A stretch of 64,000 nucleotides of DNA from Thermoleophilum album. Lineage in GTDB: Bacteria; Actinomycetota; Thermoleophilia; Solirubrobacterales; Thermoleophilaceae. The notes beneath the pieces are model-generated. The model was given only the letters and a program-made list of their open reading frames with translations. It searched no databases and was not told where the DNA came from. Each line of letters opens with the position of its first letter. Position 1 is the first letter of the stretch. Location: the NCBI RefSeq assembly GCF_028867705.1, contig NZ_CP066171.1:310001-374000 (forward strand), read 5' to 3'. Below, piece by piece: positions 7,391 through 15,751 of this stretch. Made by a program: the position numbers and the translations under genes.

Positions 7391-7792
7391 GTGACGTTGC
7401 GCCGCGTCAGTGACGAGCGCCTGGAACGCGCGCTCGAGGCGCTCGCCGAGCCGGGCCGCTTCCGCCTGGCCGAGGCGCGGATAGCCGCCGCCGTACCCCA
7501 GCTCGAGCGTCTGCTGGCGCGCGCTCTCGAGGAAGGCGGATGGTTCTTGCAGGTGCACGAAAGCGAGGTGCGCAAGGCTGCGCTCGATCACGACCCCGAC
7601 GAGCGGCTCGAGCGCGTGCGGCGGCTCTTGGTCGAGGAGACGCGGATCGCGATGATGGTAGGAGTAGCGGTCGGGTTCGAGCTAGCCCGTGAGCTTCGAC
7701 CCGAGCTGGACGAAGAGGATCGGGCTGCCGGGGGCTCGGGCGATCGCCCCCGGCGAGACGACGCCCGGCAACACGACGGAGGAGGTCGCTAG
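7391..7792 (+). CDS. Hypothetical charged helical protein
   Basis: 133 aa, no family recognised. Highly charged and predicted to be mostly helical: ERALEALAEPGRFRLAEARI, then AVPQLERLLARALEEGGW, then a segment ending in EETRIAMMVGVAVGFELAREL. The C-terminal ~25 residues are polar and probably disordered (DRPRRDDARQHDGGG). GTG start 8 nt after a TATGAT box. The next gene starts at the base after its stop and its ribosome site lies inside this gene, so the two are likely one transcript. Confidence 0.7.
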   Translation: MTLRRVSDERLERALEALAEPGRFRLAEARIAAAVPQLERLLARALEEGGWFLQVHESEVRKAALDHDPDERLERVRRLLVEETRIAMMVGVAVGFELARELRPELDEEDRAAGGSGDRPRRDDARQHDGGGR

Positions 7793-8470
7793 ATGGAGGT
7801 TCGCTTCCTAGGTCACGCTTGTTTCGAGCTGCGCGAGGGCGACACCCGCGTGCTGATCGATCCGTTCCTGACCGGCAACCCGAAGGCGGCGGTGAGCGCC
7901 GACGAGGTCGAGCCGACGCACATCTTCCTCACGCACGGACACGCCGACCACTGGGGCGATGTCGAGCAGATCGCCAAGCGCACCGGCGCCCAGTGCGTGG
8001 CGATCGTCGAGCTGGCGCAGGAGCTGCAGGCCAAGGGCGTCGCCAACGTCGCCGACCCCAACCTCGGCGGGACGGTCGAGTTCGACGGCGGGTGGGTGCG
8101 CCTGGTGCCGGCCTGGCACACATCGACTACGCCCGGCGGCACGGTCAACACGCCCGCCGGGCTGGTCGTGAACCTCGGCGGCAAGACCGTCTACCACACC
8201 GGCGACACCGCGCTGTTCTCGGACATGCAGCTGGTCTCGCGCCGCGACCCGATCGACCTGCTGCTCGTTTGCATCGGCGGTCACTACACGATGGATCGCC
8301 ACGACGCTGCGGTGGCGTGCGAGCTGGTCGGCGCCAAGCAGGTGGTGCCCTGCCACTACGGCACCTTCCCGCCGATCGAGACCGACGCCGCGGCCTTCAA
8401 GGCAGATGTCGAAGCACGCACGTCGTCGCAGGTGACGGTGCTCGAGCCGGGGCAGTCGCTGACCCTCTAG
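7793..8470 (+). CDS. UPF0173 metal-dependent hydrolase (metallo-beta-lactamase fold)
   Basis: 225 aa, the usual length for the UPF0173/UlaG-like family. Binuclear metal ligands are visible: LTHGHADH (~43-50), the mid-protein His in VPAWHTS, HTGDTALF and the C-terminal PCHYGTFPP. Starts MEVRFLGHACFEL, the family N-terminus. ATG start with GGAGG about 10 nt upstream. Cytoplasmic; substrate unknown for this family (often annotated as a generic hydrolase). Confidence 0.92.
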   Translation: MEVRFLGHACFELREGDTRVLIDPFLTGNPKAAVSADEVEPTHIFLTHGHADHWGDVEQIAKRTGAQCVAIVELAQELQAKGVANVADPNLGGTVEFDGGWVRLVPAWHTSTTPGGTVNTPAGLVVNLGGKTVYHTGDTALFSDMQLVSRRDPIDLLLVCIGGHYTMDRHDAAVACELVGAKQVVPCHYGTFPPIETDAAAFKADVEARTSSQVTVLEPGQSLTL

Positions 8471-8563
8471 CGGCCTCGCCCCACCGGGGCGCGACCGGTA
8501 AACGAACGCGGACCGGCGGACAGGACCAGTCCTGACCTCCGAGCGGCGCCCCCTGCCCGCGCC

Positions 8564-8779
8564 CTACGCTCCCGAGCGCATCCGCAGCCAATCGCCGCGA
8601 TCGCGCCAGTCGTGCGCCATCAGTGCCGTGCCGAGGCAGGCGAGCACGAGGCCGGCAAGGCCATGGTGAAGGCGCCGCCCGAGCACCCACACCCGCTTGC
8701 GCTCGGGGTCGTAGCCGACGAGGCGGTTACCGTGTGTCCAAGGTGTTCTCGCCACGGTCCCATCACCCACTGGACGCAT
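8564..8779 (-). CDS. Small hypothetical protein with one hydrophobic segment
   Basis: 71 aa or fewer. The reading WTHGNRLVGYDPERKRVWVLG, then LHHGLAGLVLACLGTALMAHDWRDRGDW looks like a real small membrane-associated protein: ordered mix of aromatic, charged and hydrophobic residues unlike shadow frames nearby. The start is uncertain: ATG 8779 or GTG 8755; neither has a ribosome site. It is head-to-head with the lipoprotein gene on the other strand. Confidence 0.45.
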   Translation of the reverse strand: MRPVGDGTVARTPWTHGNRLVGYDPERKRVWVLGRRLHHGLAGLVLACLGTALMAHDWRDRGDWLRMRSGA

Positions 8780-8799
8780 CGACAAGTGCGGGCGAGCTG

Positions 8800-9393
8800 T
8801 TGAGCAGCGGTCGCTCTGACCGACGGCTGTTCGGCTCTGACCGACGGCTGTTCGGCGCTTGCGGGCGCAGCGGCTGGCAGCGGTCGCAAGTGTGGGTGGC
8901 GGTGCTCGCTGTGGCGCTTGCGTTGGCCGCTGCCGCCTGTGGCGGCGACGATGAACGCTCTGCCCCACCGGCTGCCACCACCTCGAGCCCGGTGACGGGG
9001 GCGACGCCCGGGGGCGGCGGCGCTGCCGCGCCAAGCCCCACGACGAGCGGTTCGACAGCTGGTGCTACGAGCGGCAGCGGAGCGGGCGAGAGTCAGCCAG
9101 GGGGAGCTGGTGACGAGAGCGGCGGCCCCGTTTACGCGGTGCGGATCGAGTCGACGAGGGTCGTGCCACGCCGGCTCGAGGTTCCCGCCTACCTGGGGGT
9201 GACCATCCGAGTGCGTTCGGGCGACGGGCGGTCGCACACCGTGCGGCTGGCCGGGCGCAACTGGTCGGTGCCGGCGACAGGCGAGGTGGCGGTCACGCTC
9301 GAGGGGCTGCGGCCTGGGAGCAAGGTTGTGGGCTCTGTCGACGGTGACCGCGCGGCGTTCACTGTCGCCGCGGTGTCCGAGCCGGAACGCTAG
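8800..9393 (+). CDS. Lipoprotein with C-terminal cupredoxin-like domain
   Basis: About 197 aa. A hydrophobic signal segment ends in the lipobox AAAC followed by GGDDE, so the mature protein is lipid-anchored on the outer face of the membrane. A ~65-residue Ser/Thr/Gly/Pro-rich linker follows, then a beta-rich domain (VYAVRIESTRVVPRRLEVPA, VTIRVRSGDGRSHTVRLAG, TGEVAVTLEGLRPGSKVVGS) that resembles cupredoxin-like domains, though a full set of copper ligands is not apparent. The start is uncertain: TTG 8800 is used; GTG 8734 has GAGGCGG upstream but would give a very long pre-signal region and overlap the opposite gene. Confidence 0.7.
   Translation: MSSGRSDRRLFGSDRRLFGACGRSGWQRSQVWVAVLAVALALAAAACGGDDERSAPPAATTSSPVTGATPGGGGAAAPSPTTSGSTAGATSGSGAGESQPGGAGDESGGPVYAVRIESTRVVPRRLEVPAYLGVTIRVRSGDGRSHTVRLAGRNWSVPATGEVAVTLEGLRPGSKVVGSVDGDRAAFTVAAVSEPER
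8813..8854. repeat. Perfect tandem duplication of 21 nt inside the lipoprotein 5' end
   Basis: Unit GCTCTGACCGACGGCTGTTC + G occurs twice without a gap (8813-8833, 8834-8854). It duplicates seven codons (SDRRLFG) just before the signal peptide. Being a multiple of three it keeps the frame. Confidence 0.85.
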
Positions 9394-9702
9394 CGCCGGT
9401 TGTTGCCTGTCGAGACGTGGGCTCGCGGCGCGCTCCCGCTTCGCGGCCGCGGTCGCCGCAGCTGTCGCCGCCCGGTCCGCTGATCCCGGATGTGCGTGTT
9501 CCCGAATCGCTCCGCCCGCGCCTCCTGGAGCCTAAGCTGGCCAGCCAGCCAAATCTTGTGTAGGCTTGCGTCTGTCCGCGCTGGCATGCCGACGGCGTGG
9601 GTCGCGTCGACGGGCTAGAGGAGGTCGCTCGCGAGGCCCGGCAGACGCCGCGAAGGCAGAGAAGCGTGGCCGCAGGGGAGAGCGAGGGAAGGAGGAGCTG
9701 AG
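9394..9702 (+). promoter_or_regulatory. Leader region of the R2lox gene with candidate -10 (TAGGCT, 9561-9566)
   Basis: 309 nt without a convincing gene. A TAGGCT box at 9561-9566 has only a poor -35 match 17 nt upstream; if used it would give a leader of ~130 nt. The leader ends in a purine-rich ribosome site (GGAAGGAGGAGCTGAG). Nothing else structured is seen. Confidence 0.3.
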
Positions 9703-10617
9703 GTGAGCGAGCCGGTCATCCGCCGCACCGAACGGGCCGATTTCGTCGCGTCTTCGGATCCCGCGCTGCAAGCGAGCGCCGACCGCGGCGAGGTCAACCT
9801 CCTCAGCTACCGCGAGCTCTACCACCTCTGGGAACGCCAGCAGTGGAGCGTCCAGGACATCGATTTCTCGCGTGACCGCGTCGACTGGCACGAGCGCATC
9901 TCACCCGACGAGCGCTTCCAGCGCATGTATGGGCTGTCCTCGTTCTTCGTCGGCGAGCAGCGCGTCACCGCCGAGCTCGGGCCGATGATGCGCGCCGCCC
10001 CGACCGAGGACATGCGCATCTTCCTCGCCACGCAGATTGCCGACGAGGGGCGGCACGTCGCTTTCTTCGACCGCTTCTACAGCGAGGTCGGGATCTTCGA
10101 GGCCGAGGGCGTGCAGGAACGGCTCGCCGAGGCCGAGGCCCAGGTAAACCCGAGCTTCCACGAGCTGTTCGACGAGATGCTGCGCGAGCGCGTCGACCGC
10201 CTCGCCAGCGAGCCCGAGGATCTCGAGGCACTCGTCGAGGCTGTGACCATCTACCACATGGTCCTCGAGGGCATGCTCGCCCTCACCGGACAGCACTTCA
10301 TCATCGCCTACAACGAGGAGCAGGGCACTCTGCCCGGCTTCGTCGAGGGTTTCAGCAACGTCGCTCGTGACGAGCACCGCCACGTCGCCTTCGGCTCGCG
10401 CTTCCTGCGCGAGATGGCCGAGCGCGACGAGCGCTACCGCACGGCGATCAGCCGTACGCTCGAGAAGGTCGCCCCGGTCGCCGAACAAGTGCTGCGACCG
10501 CACTGGTACGAGGAGGGTATGCCGCTCTTCGGCTACTCGCTCGGCGAGGTGCGGGCGTTCGCGCTCAAAGCGCTGGAACGGCGCTTGAAGGCGATCGGGC
10601 TTGTCGCAGTGTCCTAG
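9703..10617 (+). CDS. R2-like ligand-binding oxidase (R2lox)
   Basis: 304 aa. Ferritin-fold relative of ribonucleotide reductase R2 that assembles a Mn/Fe cofactor and binds a long-chain fatty-acid-like ligand. All six metal ligands are readable: Glu85 (GEQRV), Glu115/His118 (DEGRH), Glu189 (VLEG), Glu224/His227 (DEHRH). Val88, three residues after the first ligand, and Tyr184, five before Glu189, match the Val-Tyr ether crosslink pair described for the Mycobacterium tuberculosis and Geobacillus proteins; this spacing separates R2lox from true R2. GTG start with a strong GGAGG. It stands alone, with no nrdE/nrdA next to it, which fits a non-reductase role. Physiological substrate unknown. Confidence 0.88.
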   Translation: MSEPVIRRTERADFVASSDPALQASADRGEVNLLSYRELYHLWERQQWSVQDIDFSRDRVDWHERISPDERFQRMYGLSSFFVGEQRVTAELGPMMRAAPTEDMRIFLATQIADEGRHVAFFDRFYSEVGIFEAEGVQERLAEAEAQVNPSFHELFDEMLRERVDRLASEPEDLEALVEAVTIYHMVLEGMLALTGQHFIIAYNEEQGTLPGFVEGFSNVARDEHRHVAFGSRFLREMAERDERYRTAISRTLEKVAPVAEQVLRPHWYEEGMPLFGYSLGEVRAFALKALERRLKAIGLVAVS

Positions 10618-10747
10618 GCAAGGACGCCGGCGCGCCAGCTGCCCTCGCGTACGCCGGGCAAGTTCTGCCGGCGCGCCGCGGCGCGCTGCCACCGCCGGAG
10701 CGGCGTGTGCGACGGCGGGCCCGCAGTGTCAGCGCCGTCGCCGCGCG

Positions 10748-12496
10748 TCAGGGCGTCATCGCACCGGGCGGCTGGGTTCCGAAGCCGCTGCCTGCGGTTG
10801 CGGCGCCGCCGCTCGGGGCACCGGTGCCGCCTGCGCTGTTGGCTGCGCCACCGCGAGCTGCCGACGAGCTCGCTTGCCCCGCGTCCGACGTAGAGCCTGA
10901 TGGTTGGGTAGACCCTCTTTGGGTCGAGCTTCCCAGCGCTGTCGCTCCATCCGCTGGCGAGTGCTGATCGGTAGCCGGCTGTCCTTGCCCGCCGGGCGCT
11001 GTCGCATCGGCCGGAGGCTCGGTTCCGTACTGGCTGTCGCCGGCCGACCTGGTCGCGACGGGCGGCTGTTCGATCGTCACCGTCGGCGGCGGCCCTGGCT
11101 CGGGCGGCAGAGTCACGACATCGTGGATCCGCTCGACCACGGGAGGTGCGGGAGGCGCCGGCGGAGCTGTCGCGGCTGGCGACAGCGGCGGGCCGGCGAC
11201 GGGAGCGAGCGGCGCCGCTTGCGCGGCAGCGGGCAGCGCCGGCTGGGCGGTCCGAGCGGTCGTGTCCGCGCTCGCCGCCGGGGTTGTCGCGGCCTCACTC
11301 GCCACCTGGGCCTTCCCGTCCGCGGAGCGGTGCCCGGCGTGGTCGCGCGCTGCTCTCTCGGCGACGGGCGCGGCGCTCTTGCTGTTCGTTGCTGTGCGCG
11401 TGCCGTGACCGATCTCGATCGCGCCGGCAGCGACGACAGCGGCGGCCGCCGTCGCAGCCGCGGCCTTCGACGCGAACGTCGAGATCCCGGCCGAGATGGC
11501 GCTTGTCGCCATGCCGCCGGCAGCAGCGCCGACGCCCGCCGCTCCGGCACTCGCGCCGGCGGCCGCGCCAGCTGCGGTCACCGCCGACGCGCCCGCCGAG
11601 CACGCCACGCCACTGGCTCCGCACGCCGAGGCTGCGCCCGACGCCGCTGCACTGCCGGCGGCGCCGCCCGAGGCGGCACCACCGCCAAGTAGCTTGCCGA
11701 CGACAAACTGCTTGAGCGCGAACAGCGGGCCGGCCGGCAGCAGCGCAGCCGCCAGCATCTTGCTCGTCTCCTTCAGATGGCTGCGGAAAGCGCGGCAGCG
11801 CTCGCAGCGGCGGAGGTGGCGCCGCACGGCAGCGGGCAGCGCCTCCAAGCCCTCGGCCTCGCGCGCGAGCGCGACGCGCACCTCGTCGCAGGTGAGGGCT
11901 CGCGCCTCGGCCGCCTCGGCAAGAGCCATCCGTGCCCGAACGAGCAGCGATTTGACGCTCGGGACCGTGGTCTCCATCGCCTCGGCGATCTGCTCGTACG
12001 AGAGCGCGTCGATCTCGCGCAGCAGCAGCGCCGTGCGCTGTGTTTCGGGAAGCTCCTGGACGTCGGCGAGGACGTGGCGGAACTCCTCGCGCTCGACGAC
12101 CGTGTCCGCTGCGCTCGCGCCGTCGGTGCGGTCGAAGACCTCCATCGACTCGTGCGCTTGCGCCTGCGGGCGGCGCAGGTGGTTGAGGCAGCGGTTGCGC
12201 GCGATTCGGTACAGCCACGGTCGCGCGTTGATCGGCCGCTCGTCGGCGACCAGCGCGTTGTAGGCGGCAGCGAAGACCTCTTGCAGCACGTCCTCGGCGT
12301 CTTCGCGCGAACCGAGCATGTGGCGACAGAAGGCGAGAAGTCGTGCTTCGTAGCGGCGGACGAGCGCTTCGAAGGCGTGGTCGTTGCCGCGGCGCGTGAG
12401 TTCGATCAGGCGCTCGTCGCTCTGCAGCCGCAGAAGCGGCGAACGCCCGGCGATCGCTGCGGCGCGTGCGCGTGCTGTCAGTGCCGAAGCTTCCAC
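10748..12496 (-). CDS. ECF-type sigma factor with fused zinc-finger anti-sigma-like domain and long low-complexity tail
   Basis: 582 aa. Sigma region 2 at ~40-110 (FEALVRRYEARLLAFCRHML, EDAEDVLQEVFAAAYN, WLYRIARNRCLNHLRR) and region 4 at ~145-195 (LPETQRTALLLREIDALSYEQ, VPSVKSLLVRARMAL). A ZAS-like zinc site follows, Cys203 and H227xxxC231xxC234, as found in anti-sigma factors. Then an Ala/Gly-rich stretch (~270-345), a possible membrane segment (~345-368) and ~200 Pro/Ala/Ser/Thr-rich residues with no fold. It probably controls itself through the fused domain, like known ECFs with C-terminal extensions (inference). GTG start after AGGGAAGCGAG. Convergent with R2lox. A paralogue with the same plan lies at 61994-63679. 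Confidence 0.85.
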   Translation of the reverse strand: MEASALTARARAAAIAGRSPLLRLQSDERLIELTRRGNDHAFEALVRRYEARLLAFCRHMLGSREDAEDVLQEVFAAAYNALVADERPINARPWLYRIARNRCLNHLRRPQAQAHESMEVFDRTDGASAADTVVEREEFRHVLADVQELPETQRTALLLREIDALSYEQIAEAMETTVPSVKSLLVRARMALAEAAEARALTCDEVRVALAREAEGLEALPAAVRRHLRRCERCRAFRSHLKETSKMLAAALLPAGPLFALKQFVVGKLLGGGAASGGAAGSAAASGAASACGASGVACSAGASAVTAAGAAAGASAGAAGVGAAAGGMATSAISAGISTFASKAAAATAAAAVVAAGAIEIGHGTRTATNSKSAAPVAERAARDHAGHRSADGKAQVASEAATTPAASADTTARTAQPALPAAAQAAPLAPVAGPPLSPAATAPPAPPAPPVVERIHDVVTLPPEPGPPPTVTIEQPPVATRSAGDSQYGTEPPADATAPGGQGQPATDQHSPADGATALGSSTQRGSTQPSGSTSDAGQASSSAARGGAANSAGGTGAPSGGAATAGSGFGTQPPGAMTP

Positions 12497-12576
12497 CGGC
12501 TCGCTTCCCTAGTGCGGCTGTGTCTTTTGTCCCTCTATACGCGCACGCGCATAGCGCGTGCCGTGCCGCACACTCC

Positions 12577-13692
12577 TTACGACACCGTAGCAGCGGTCAA
12601 GTTGCGCAACCGCCGGTGTATGTCCGCTTCGATCTGGCGCACGCGCTCGCCGCTGATGCCGCAGCGCGCGCCGACCTCGCGGAGCGATGTTCCCTCGCCG
12701 TCGAGCCCGGCGCGTGCCGCGAGCACCTGGCGCTCACGATCGCCGAGCTCCTTGTCCACCAGCGGCCAGATCTGCGCCGCGTAGACGCGATCGAGCACCT
12801 CTTCCTCGACGGTCGGTGCGCAGGGGTCGACTACCGTCTCGACCTCGTCCTCTGTGGCGGGCGCGAACTCCGGTTCGCAGTCGATCAGCTCCTTCGCCTC
12901 CGCGACGCTGAGATCCGCGGCGCGCGCCGCTTCGGCGAGCTCGCGCGGATCTTCCGGGTCGCCGTCGCGAGCGGCGAGGGCGGCGTGCAGGCGCACGAGG
13001 CGGTCGTGAACGTGAACCGGTAGGCGGATTGTGCGGGAGTGGTTCGCCTGCGCGCGCTGTACGGCTTGGCGGATCCAGTGCACGGCGTAGGTCGAGAAGC
13101 GTGTGCCCCGGTCCGGATCGAACAGTTCGGCGGCGCGGATCACTCCGATCAAAGCTTCCTGCAGCAGGTCGTCGAACGAGAGCGCCGTCGACGTACGAGC
13201 CTTACGCGCCGTGTCGGCGGCGAGCCGGACGTTGGCGCCGACGAGCGCGTTGCGCGCTGCGCGGTCGCCCTTTCTCGCTAGGCGCGCGAGCGCACGCTCC
13301 TCGGCAGCGGTCAACAGACGGTGCGCGAGCATCCGGTCGCGAGGCGAGCGGACGCTATCGGCTCGACCGCGGCGGCCAGCCGTGCGGCGCGCGCGCTTGT
13401 GAGCGTCGACCGTTCGCGCCCGCGTGTCACGCGCCCGCGAGCGAGTTCGCCTCTGCCTCTCGGGGCGCTCGCGGACGAGCGTCGTTTGGGCTTGCTCGCG
13501 GACAGCCGTCGTTTGGGGGTGGCGGCGAACAGGTGTCGAGGGTGGCGGCGACGGCCGTCGACGAGCCGTTCTGGCGTGCTCGAGCTGCTCCGGTCTCGTG
13601 CGCCGTCGCACGAGGAGCGAGAGCGCGACCGCTGCACCGACCCCGACCGCCGCGTTACGCAGCGCTCGCCTCGATCGCCTGCGCGCGCTCAC
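12577..13692 (-). CDS. Sigma-70 family (primary-like) sigma factor with N-terminal hydrophobic segment
   Basis: 371 aa. The C-terminal ~250 residues are a full RpoD/SigB-type sigma: LTAAEERALARLARKGDRAA, region 2 (FDDLLQEALIGVIRAAELFD, RFSTYAVHWIRQAVQRA), region 3 (VHVHDRLVRLHAAL) and region 4 (REVGARCGISGERVRQIE). The first ~120 residues are unusual: Arg-rich ends flank a ~16-residue hydrophobic run (AAVGVGAAVALSLLV, ~14-28), followed by a long basic Arg/Thr/Pro linker. The GTG at 13692 is backed by GGAGGAGGAG, so this extension is translated. It may tether the sigma factor to the membrane until released (inference). Lies 80 nt upstream of another sigma gene on the same strand. Confidence 0.85.
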   Translation of the reverse strand: MSARRRSRRALRNAAVGVGAAVALSLLVRRRTRPEQLEHARTARRRPSPPPSTPVRRHPQTTAVREQAQTTLVRERPERQRRTRSRARDTRARTVDAHKRARRTAGRRGRADSVRSPRDRMLAHRLLTAAEERALARLARKGDRAARNALVGANVRLAADTARKARTSTALSFDDLLQEALIGVIRAAELFDPDRGTRFSTYAVHWIRQAVQRAQANHSRTIRLPVHVHDRLVRLHAALAARDGDPEDPRELAEAARAADLSVAEAKELIDCEPEFAPATEDEVETVVDPCAPTVEEEVLDRVYAAQIWPLVDKELGDRERQVLAARAGLDGEGTSLREVGARCGISGERVRQIEADIHRRLRNLTAATVS

Positions 13693-13824
13693 AGCCGCTC
13701 CTCCTCCGACCTGCTTGGCACCCCCACTCTCGCACCGCGGGTGTGTGCCCGCAACAGCTCGATCACGACGATCAGATCGTCACGCTCCGCGCCGATCTGA
13801 CAGCGCGGGCGCGTCCGCAGCGAG

Positions 13825-13908
13825 TGCCCGGGACGGGATTCGAACCCGCATGCTCTTGCGAGCGACGGCTTTTAAGGCCGCTGCCTGTACCAGTTCGGCT
13901 ACCCGGGC
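13825..13908 (-). tRNA. tRNA-Leu (anticodon UAA)
   Basis: Minus-strand cloverleaf of 84 nt. Acceptor GCCCGGG pairs with CCCGGGC; D arm starts TAGCCG; anticodon stem GCGGC/GCCGT closes the loop CTTAAAA, so the anticodon is TAA. A long variable arm typical of class II tRNAs follows, then GGTTCGAATCC for the T arm. Discriminator A; CCA is not encoded. Confidence 0.96.
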
Positions 13909-13935
13909 AGCCGTAAGCGTAGGCGCGAAAACGGC

Positions 13936-13941
13936 TATACA
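13936..13941 (+). promoter_or_regulatory. -10 box (TATACA) for a leaderless transcript
   Basis: TATACA lies 7 nt before the GTG of the DUF4235 gene. It also lies just upstream of the tRNA-Leu gene on the opposite strand, so this short gap probably serves both directions. Confidence 0.45.
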
Positions 13942-13948
13942 GGGGGCC

Positions 13949-14218
13949 GTGGCACGACTCTTCATGTGGCCGCTGAAGCTGCTCGCGGGGCGAGTCTTGC
14001 GCTTGTTCGCGAAGCGTTTCGCTACAGCCGCGCGGCTGCGCGTCGGTGGCGGGCGGCTTCCCGACCGCCGCGACCCCGACGTCTCGGTCGGCCGGCTTGT
14101 CGCCGGCGAGGCTTTGGCTGCAGCGATCCTCGCCGCAGCCGCTGCGCTCGCTGACCGTTTCGCGCGCCGCGCGACGCACGCGCTGATCGGCCGCTGGCCC
14201 GGAAGGCGGCGGCGCTAG
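13949..14218 (+). CDS. DUF4235 family small membrane protein
   Basis: 89 aa. Follows the actinobacterial DUF4235 pattern: N-terminal hydrophobic/basic part (FMWPLKLLAGRVLRLFAKR), then DVSVGRLVAGEALAAAILAA and the C-terminal ATHALIGRWPG. Likely membrane-associated, role unknown. GTG start with a TATACA box 7 nt upstream; GGGGG just before the GTG could also act as a weak ribosome site. It precedes the MCE block by 156 nt and is probably transcribed separately. Confidence 0.75.
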   Translation: MARLFMWPLKLLAGRVLRLFAKRFATAARLRVGGGRLPDRRDPDVSVGRLVAGEALAAAILAAAAALADRFARRATHALIGRWPGRRRR

Positions 14219-14374
14219 AGCGAGCGCGGTCCGCCGCGACCGCCGTGTGCAGCGCGGCCGCAGCGGCCAGGGGAACCTACGCACCGCGCGCCGCACTTTT
14301 GGCAGGATGGTGGCGCGTCCTCGCTCGCCCCCGTTGTGGGGCGGCGAGTGGCGCAACGGCAGGGGTAACTCGAC

Positions 14375-15751
14375 GTGTCGTTCTCGCGCACAGGAGTGGT
14401 GCGGACGCTGGCGCTGGCCGCGCTGATCGCTGTCGCGGCCGCGGTGGCGATCGCCGTTCTCGGCGGCGGCGGCGGCTACCGCGTGCGCGCGGAGTTCCTC
14501 AACGCCGGCCAGCTTGTGCGCGGCAACCCGGTGCAGCGCGACGGTGTGCGCATCGGCGAGGTCACCGCTATTCGCCTCGCCCCGAACGGTCTTGCCGAGG
14601 TCGAGATGAAGATCGACGACCGTTTTGCCCCCCTTCGGCGCGGCACCCGCGCGACCGTGCGCGCGTTCTCGCTTTCGGGTGTGGCGAACCGCTACGTCGA
14701 CCTCGACTTCCCGCCGGCCGGCGCGCCAGCGATCCCTGACGGCGGGCGGATCGACTCCGCGCACACGCAGACCGCTGTCGACATAGACCAGCTCTTCAAC
14801 ACTCTCGACGCCCGCACGCGGCGCGACCTGCAGCGCTTCTTCAAGGGCAACCGCGACCTCTTTGCCGGTGTCGAGCGACAGGCCAACGCCGGTCTGCGCT
14901 ACCTCAACCCCTCGCTTTCCACCAGCAGCCGCCTGTTCGCCAAGCTCGCCGAGGACGAGCCGCTGCTCGAGCGCTTCCTGGTCGACACAGCGCGCTTCAA
15001 CAGCGTTCTCGCCTCGCGCGCAGACAGGCTCACGCCGCTTGTGTCGGAGCTCGCCGACACGACGCAAGCGATCGCCTCCGAGCGCCGAGCGCTGGCCGAT
15101 GCGATCGCCGCGCTGCCGCCGTTTATGCGGCGAGCGAACACGACGTTCGTGAACCTTCGCGCGACGGTGCGCGACCTCGATCCGCTCGTCGCCGCGTCGC
15201 GTCCGGCGGCGCGCGAGCTCGTCCCGTTCCTCGCCGAGGCTCGCCGGCTATCGACCGGCTCGCGGCCCACGATCCGCGAGCTCGTGCGCGCCATCCAGGC
15301 AAGCGGCGGCGCCAACGACTTGATCGACCTGTTGCGCTCGCTGCCGCCGCTAGCGCAGATCGCGCTTGACACTCGCGAGCGCCGGGTGGCGCCGGGAGGC
15401 AGGCTCGTCGATGTCGGCCGCGTGCGTGGCGCGATCCCGGAGACCGCCGATGCCTTCCGGGCGGGGGCGCCCGAGCTCGCGGTGGCGCGCTTCTACGCCA
15501 CCGACTTTCTCGGTTGGCTCGACGACTTCTCGACTACCGGTGCCGGCTTCGACGCGCTCGGAGCGATGGCGCGCGCCCACATAAGCGTCGCCGAGACGTT
15601 GGCGGGCGGTCCCGCGCGGCGCGGTCAGTACAAGCGCTGTCCCGGCTCCGCGGAAGCTCCCGCCCGCGACGGGTCGAACGTTCTGCCCGAGAGCGTGCGC
15701 GAATTCCTCCAGTGCGAGGAGTCGGCACGGGCGACGGGGGACGTGCGGTGA
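14375..15751 (+). CDS. MCE family protein, first of six
   Basis: 458 aa. MCE proteins are periplasmic-side, membrane-anchored subunits of lipid/sterol importers. One N-terminal helix (VVRTLALAALIAVAAAVAIAV) is followed by an MCE domain at ~35-115 (YRVRAEFLNAGQLVRGNPVQ, RDGVRIGEVTAIRL, VANRYVDLDFPP), then a long helical region (~130-330) rich in Arg/Leu/Glu that in homologues forms part of a transport tube. Cys near the C-terminus (KRCPGSA, FLQCEES) may be paired. GTG start. The stop overlaps the next start (GTGA). The six genes run to 23600 with overlaps or an 11-nt gap, so they form one operon. Confidence 0.9.
   Translation: MSFSRTGVVRTLALAALIAVAAAVAIAVLGGGGGYRVRAEFLNAGQLVRGNPVQRDGVRIGEVTAIRLAPNGLAEVEMKIDDRFAPLRRGTRATVRAFSLSGVANRYVDLDFPPAGAPAIPDGGRIDSAHTQTAVDIDQLFNTLDARTRRDLQRFFKGNRDLFAGVERQANAGLRYLNPSLSTSSRLFAKLAEDEPLLERFLVDTARFNSVLASRADRLTPLVSELADTTQAIASERRALADAIAALPPFMRRANTTFVNLRATVRDLDPLVAASRPAARELVPFLAEARRLSTGSRPTIRELVRAIQASGGANDLIDLLRSLPPLAQIALDTRERRVAPGGRLVDVGRVRGAIPETADAFRAGAPELAVARFYATDFLGWLDDFSTTGAGFDALGAMARAHISVAETLAGGPARRGQYKRCPGSAEAPARDGSNVLPESVREFLQCEESARATGDVR

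Noticed and set aside
8734-8799. GTG 8734 as lipoprotein start
   Set aside because: It has a fair ribosome site, but puts ~50 polar residues before the signal peptide and overlaps the opposite gene; kept only as an alternative.
10618-10747. Hairpin of GGCGCGCC repeats as a terminator after R2lox
   Set aside because: The repeats are short self-palindromes in direct order, expected by chance at this GC content, with no T-run.
13424-13948. Long plus-strand frame running through the sigma gene and tRNA-Leu into the DUF4235 gene
   Set aside because: Only the part from 13949 fits a protein family; the upstream part is antisense to the sigma gene and crosses a tRNA.
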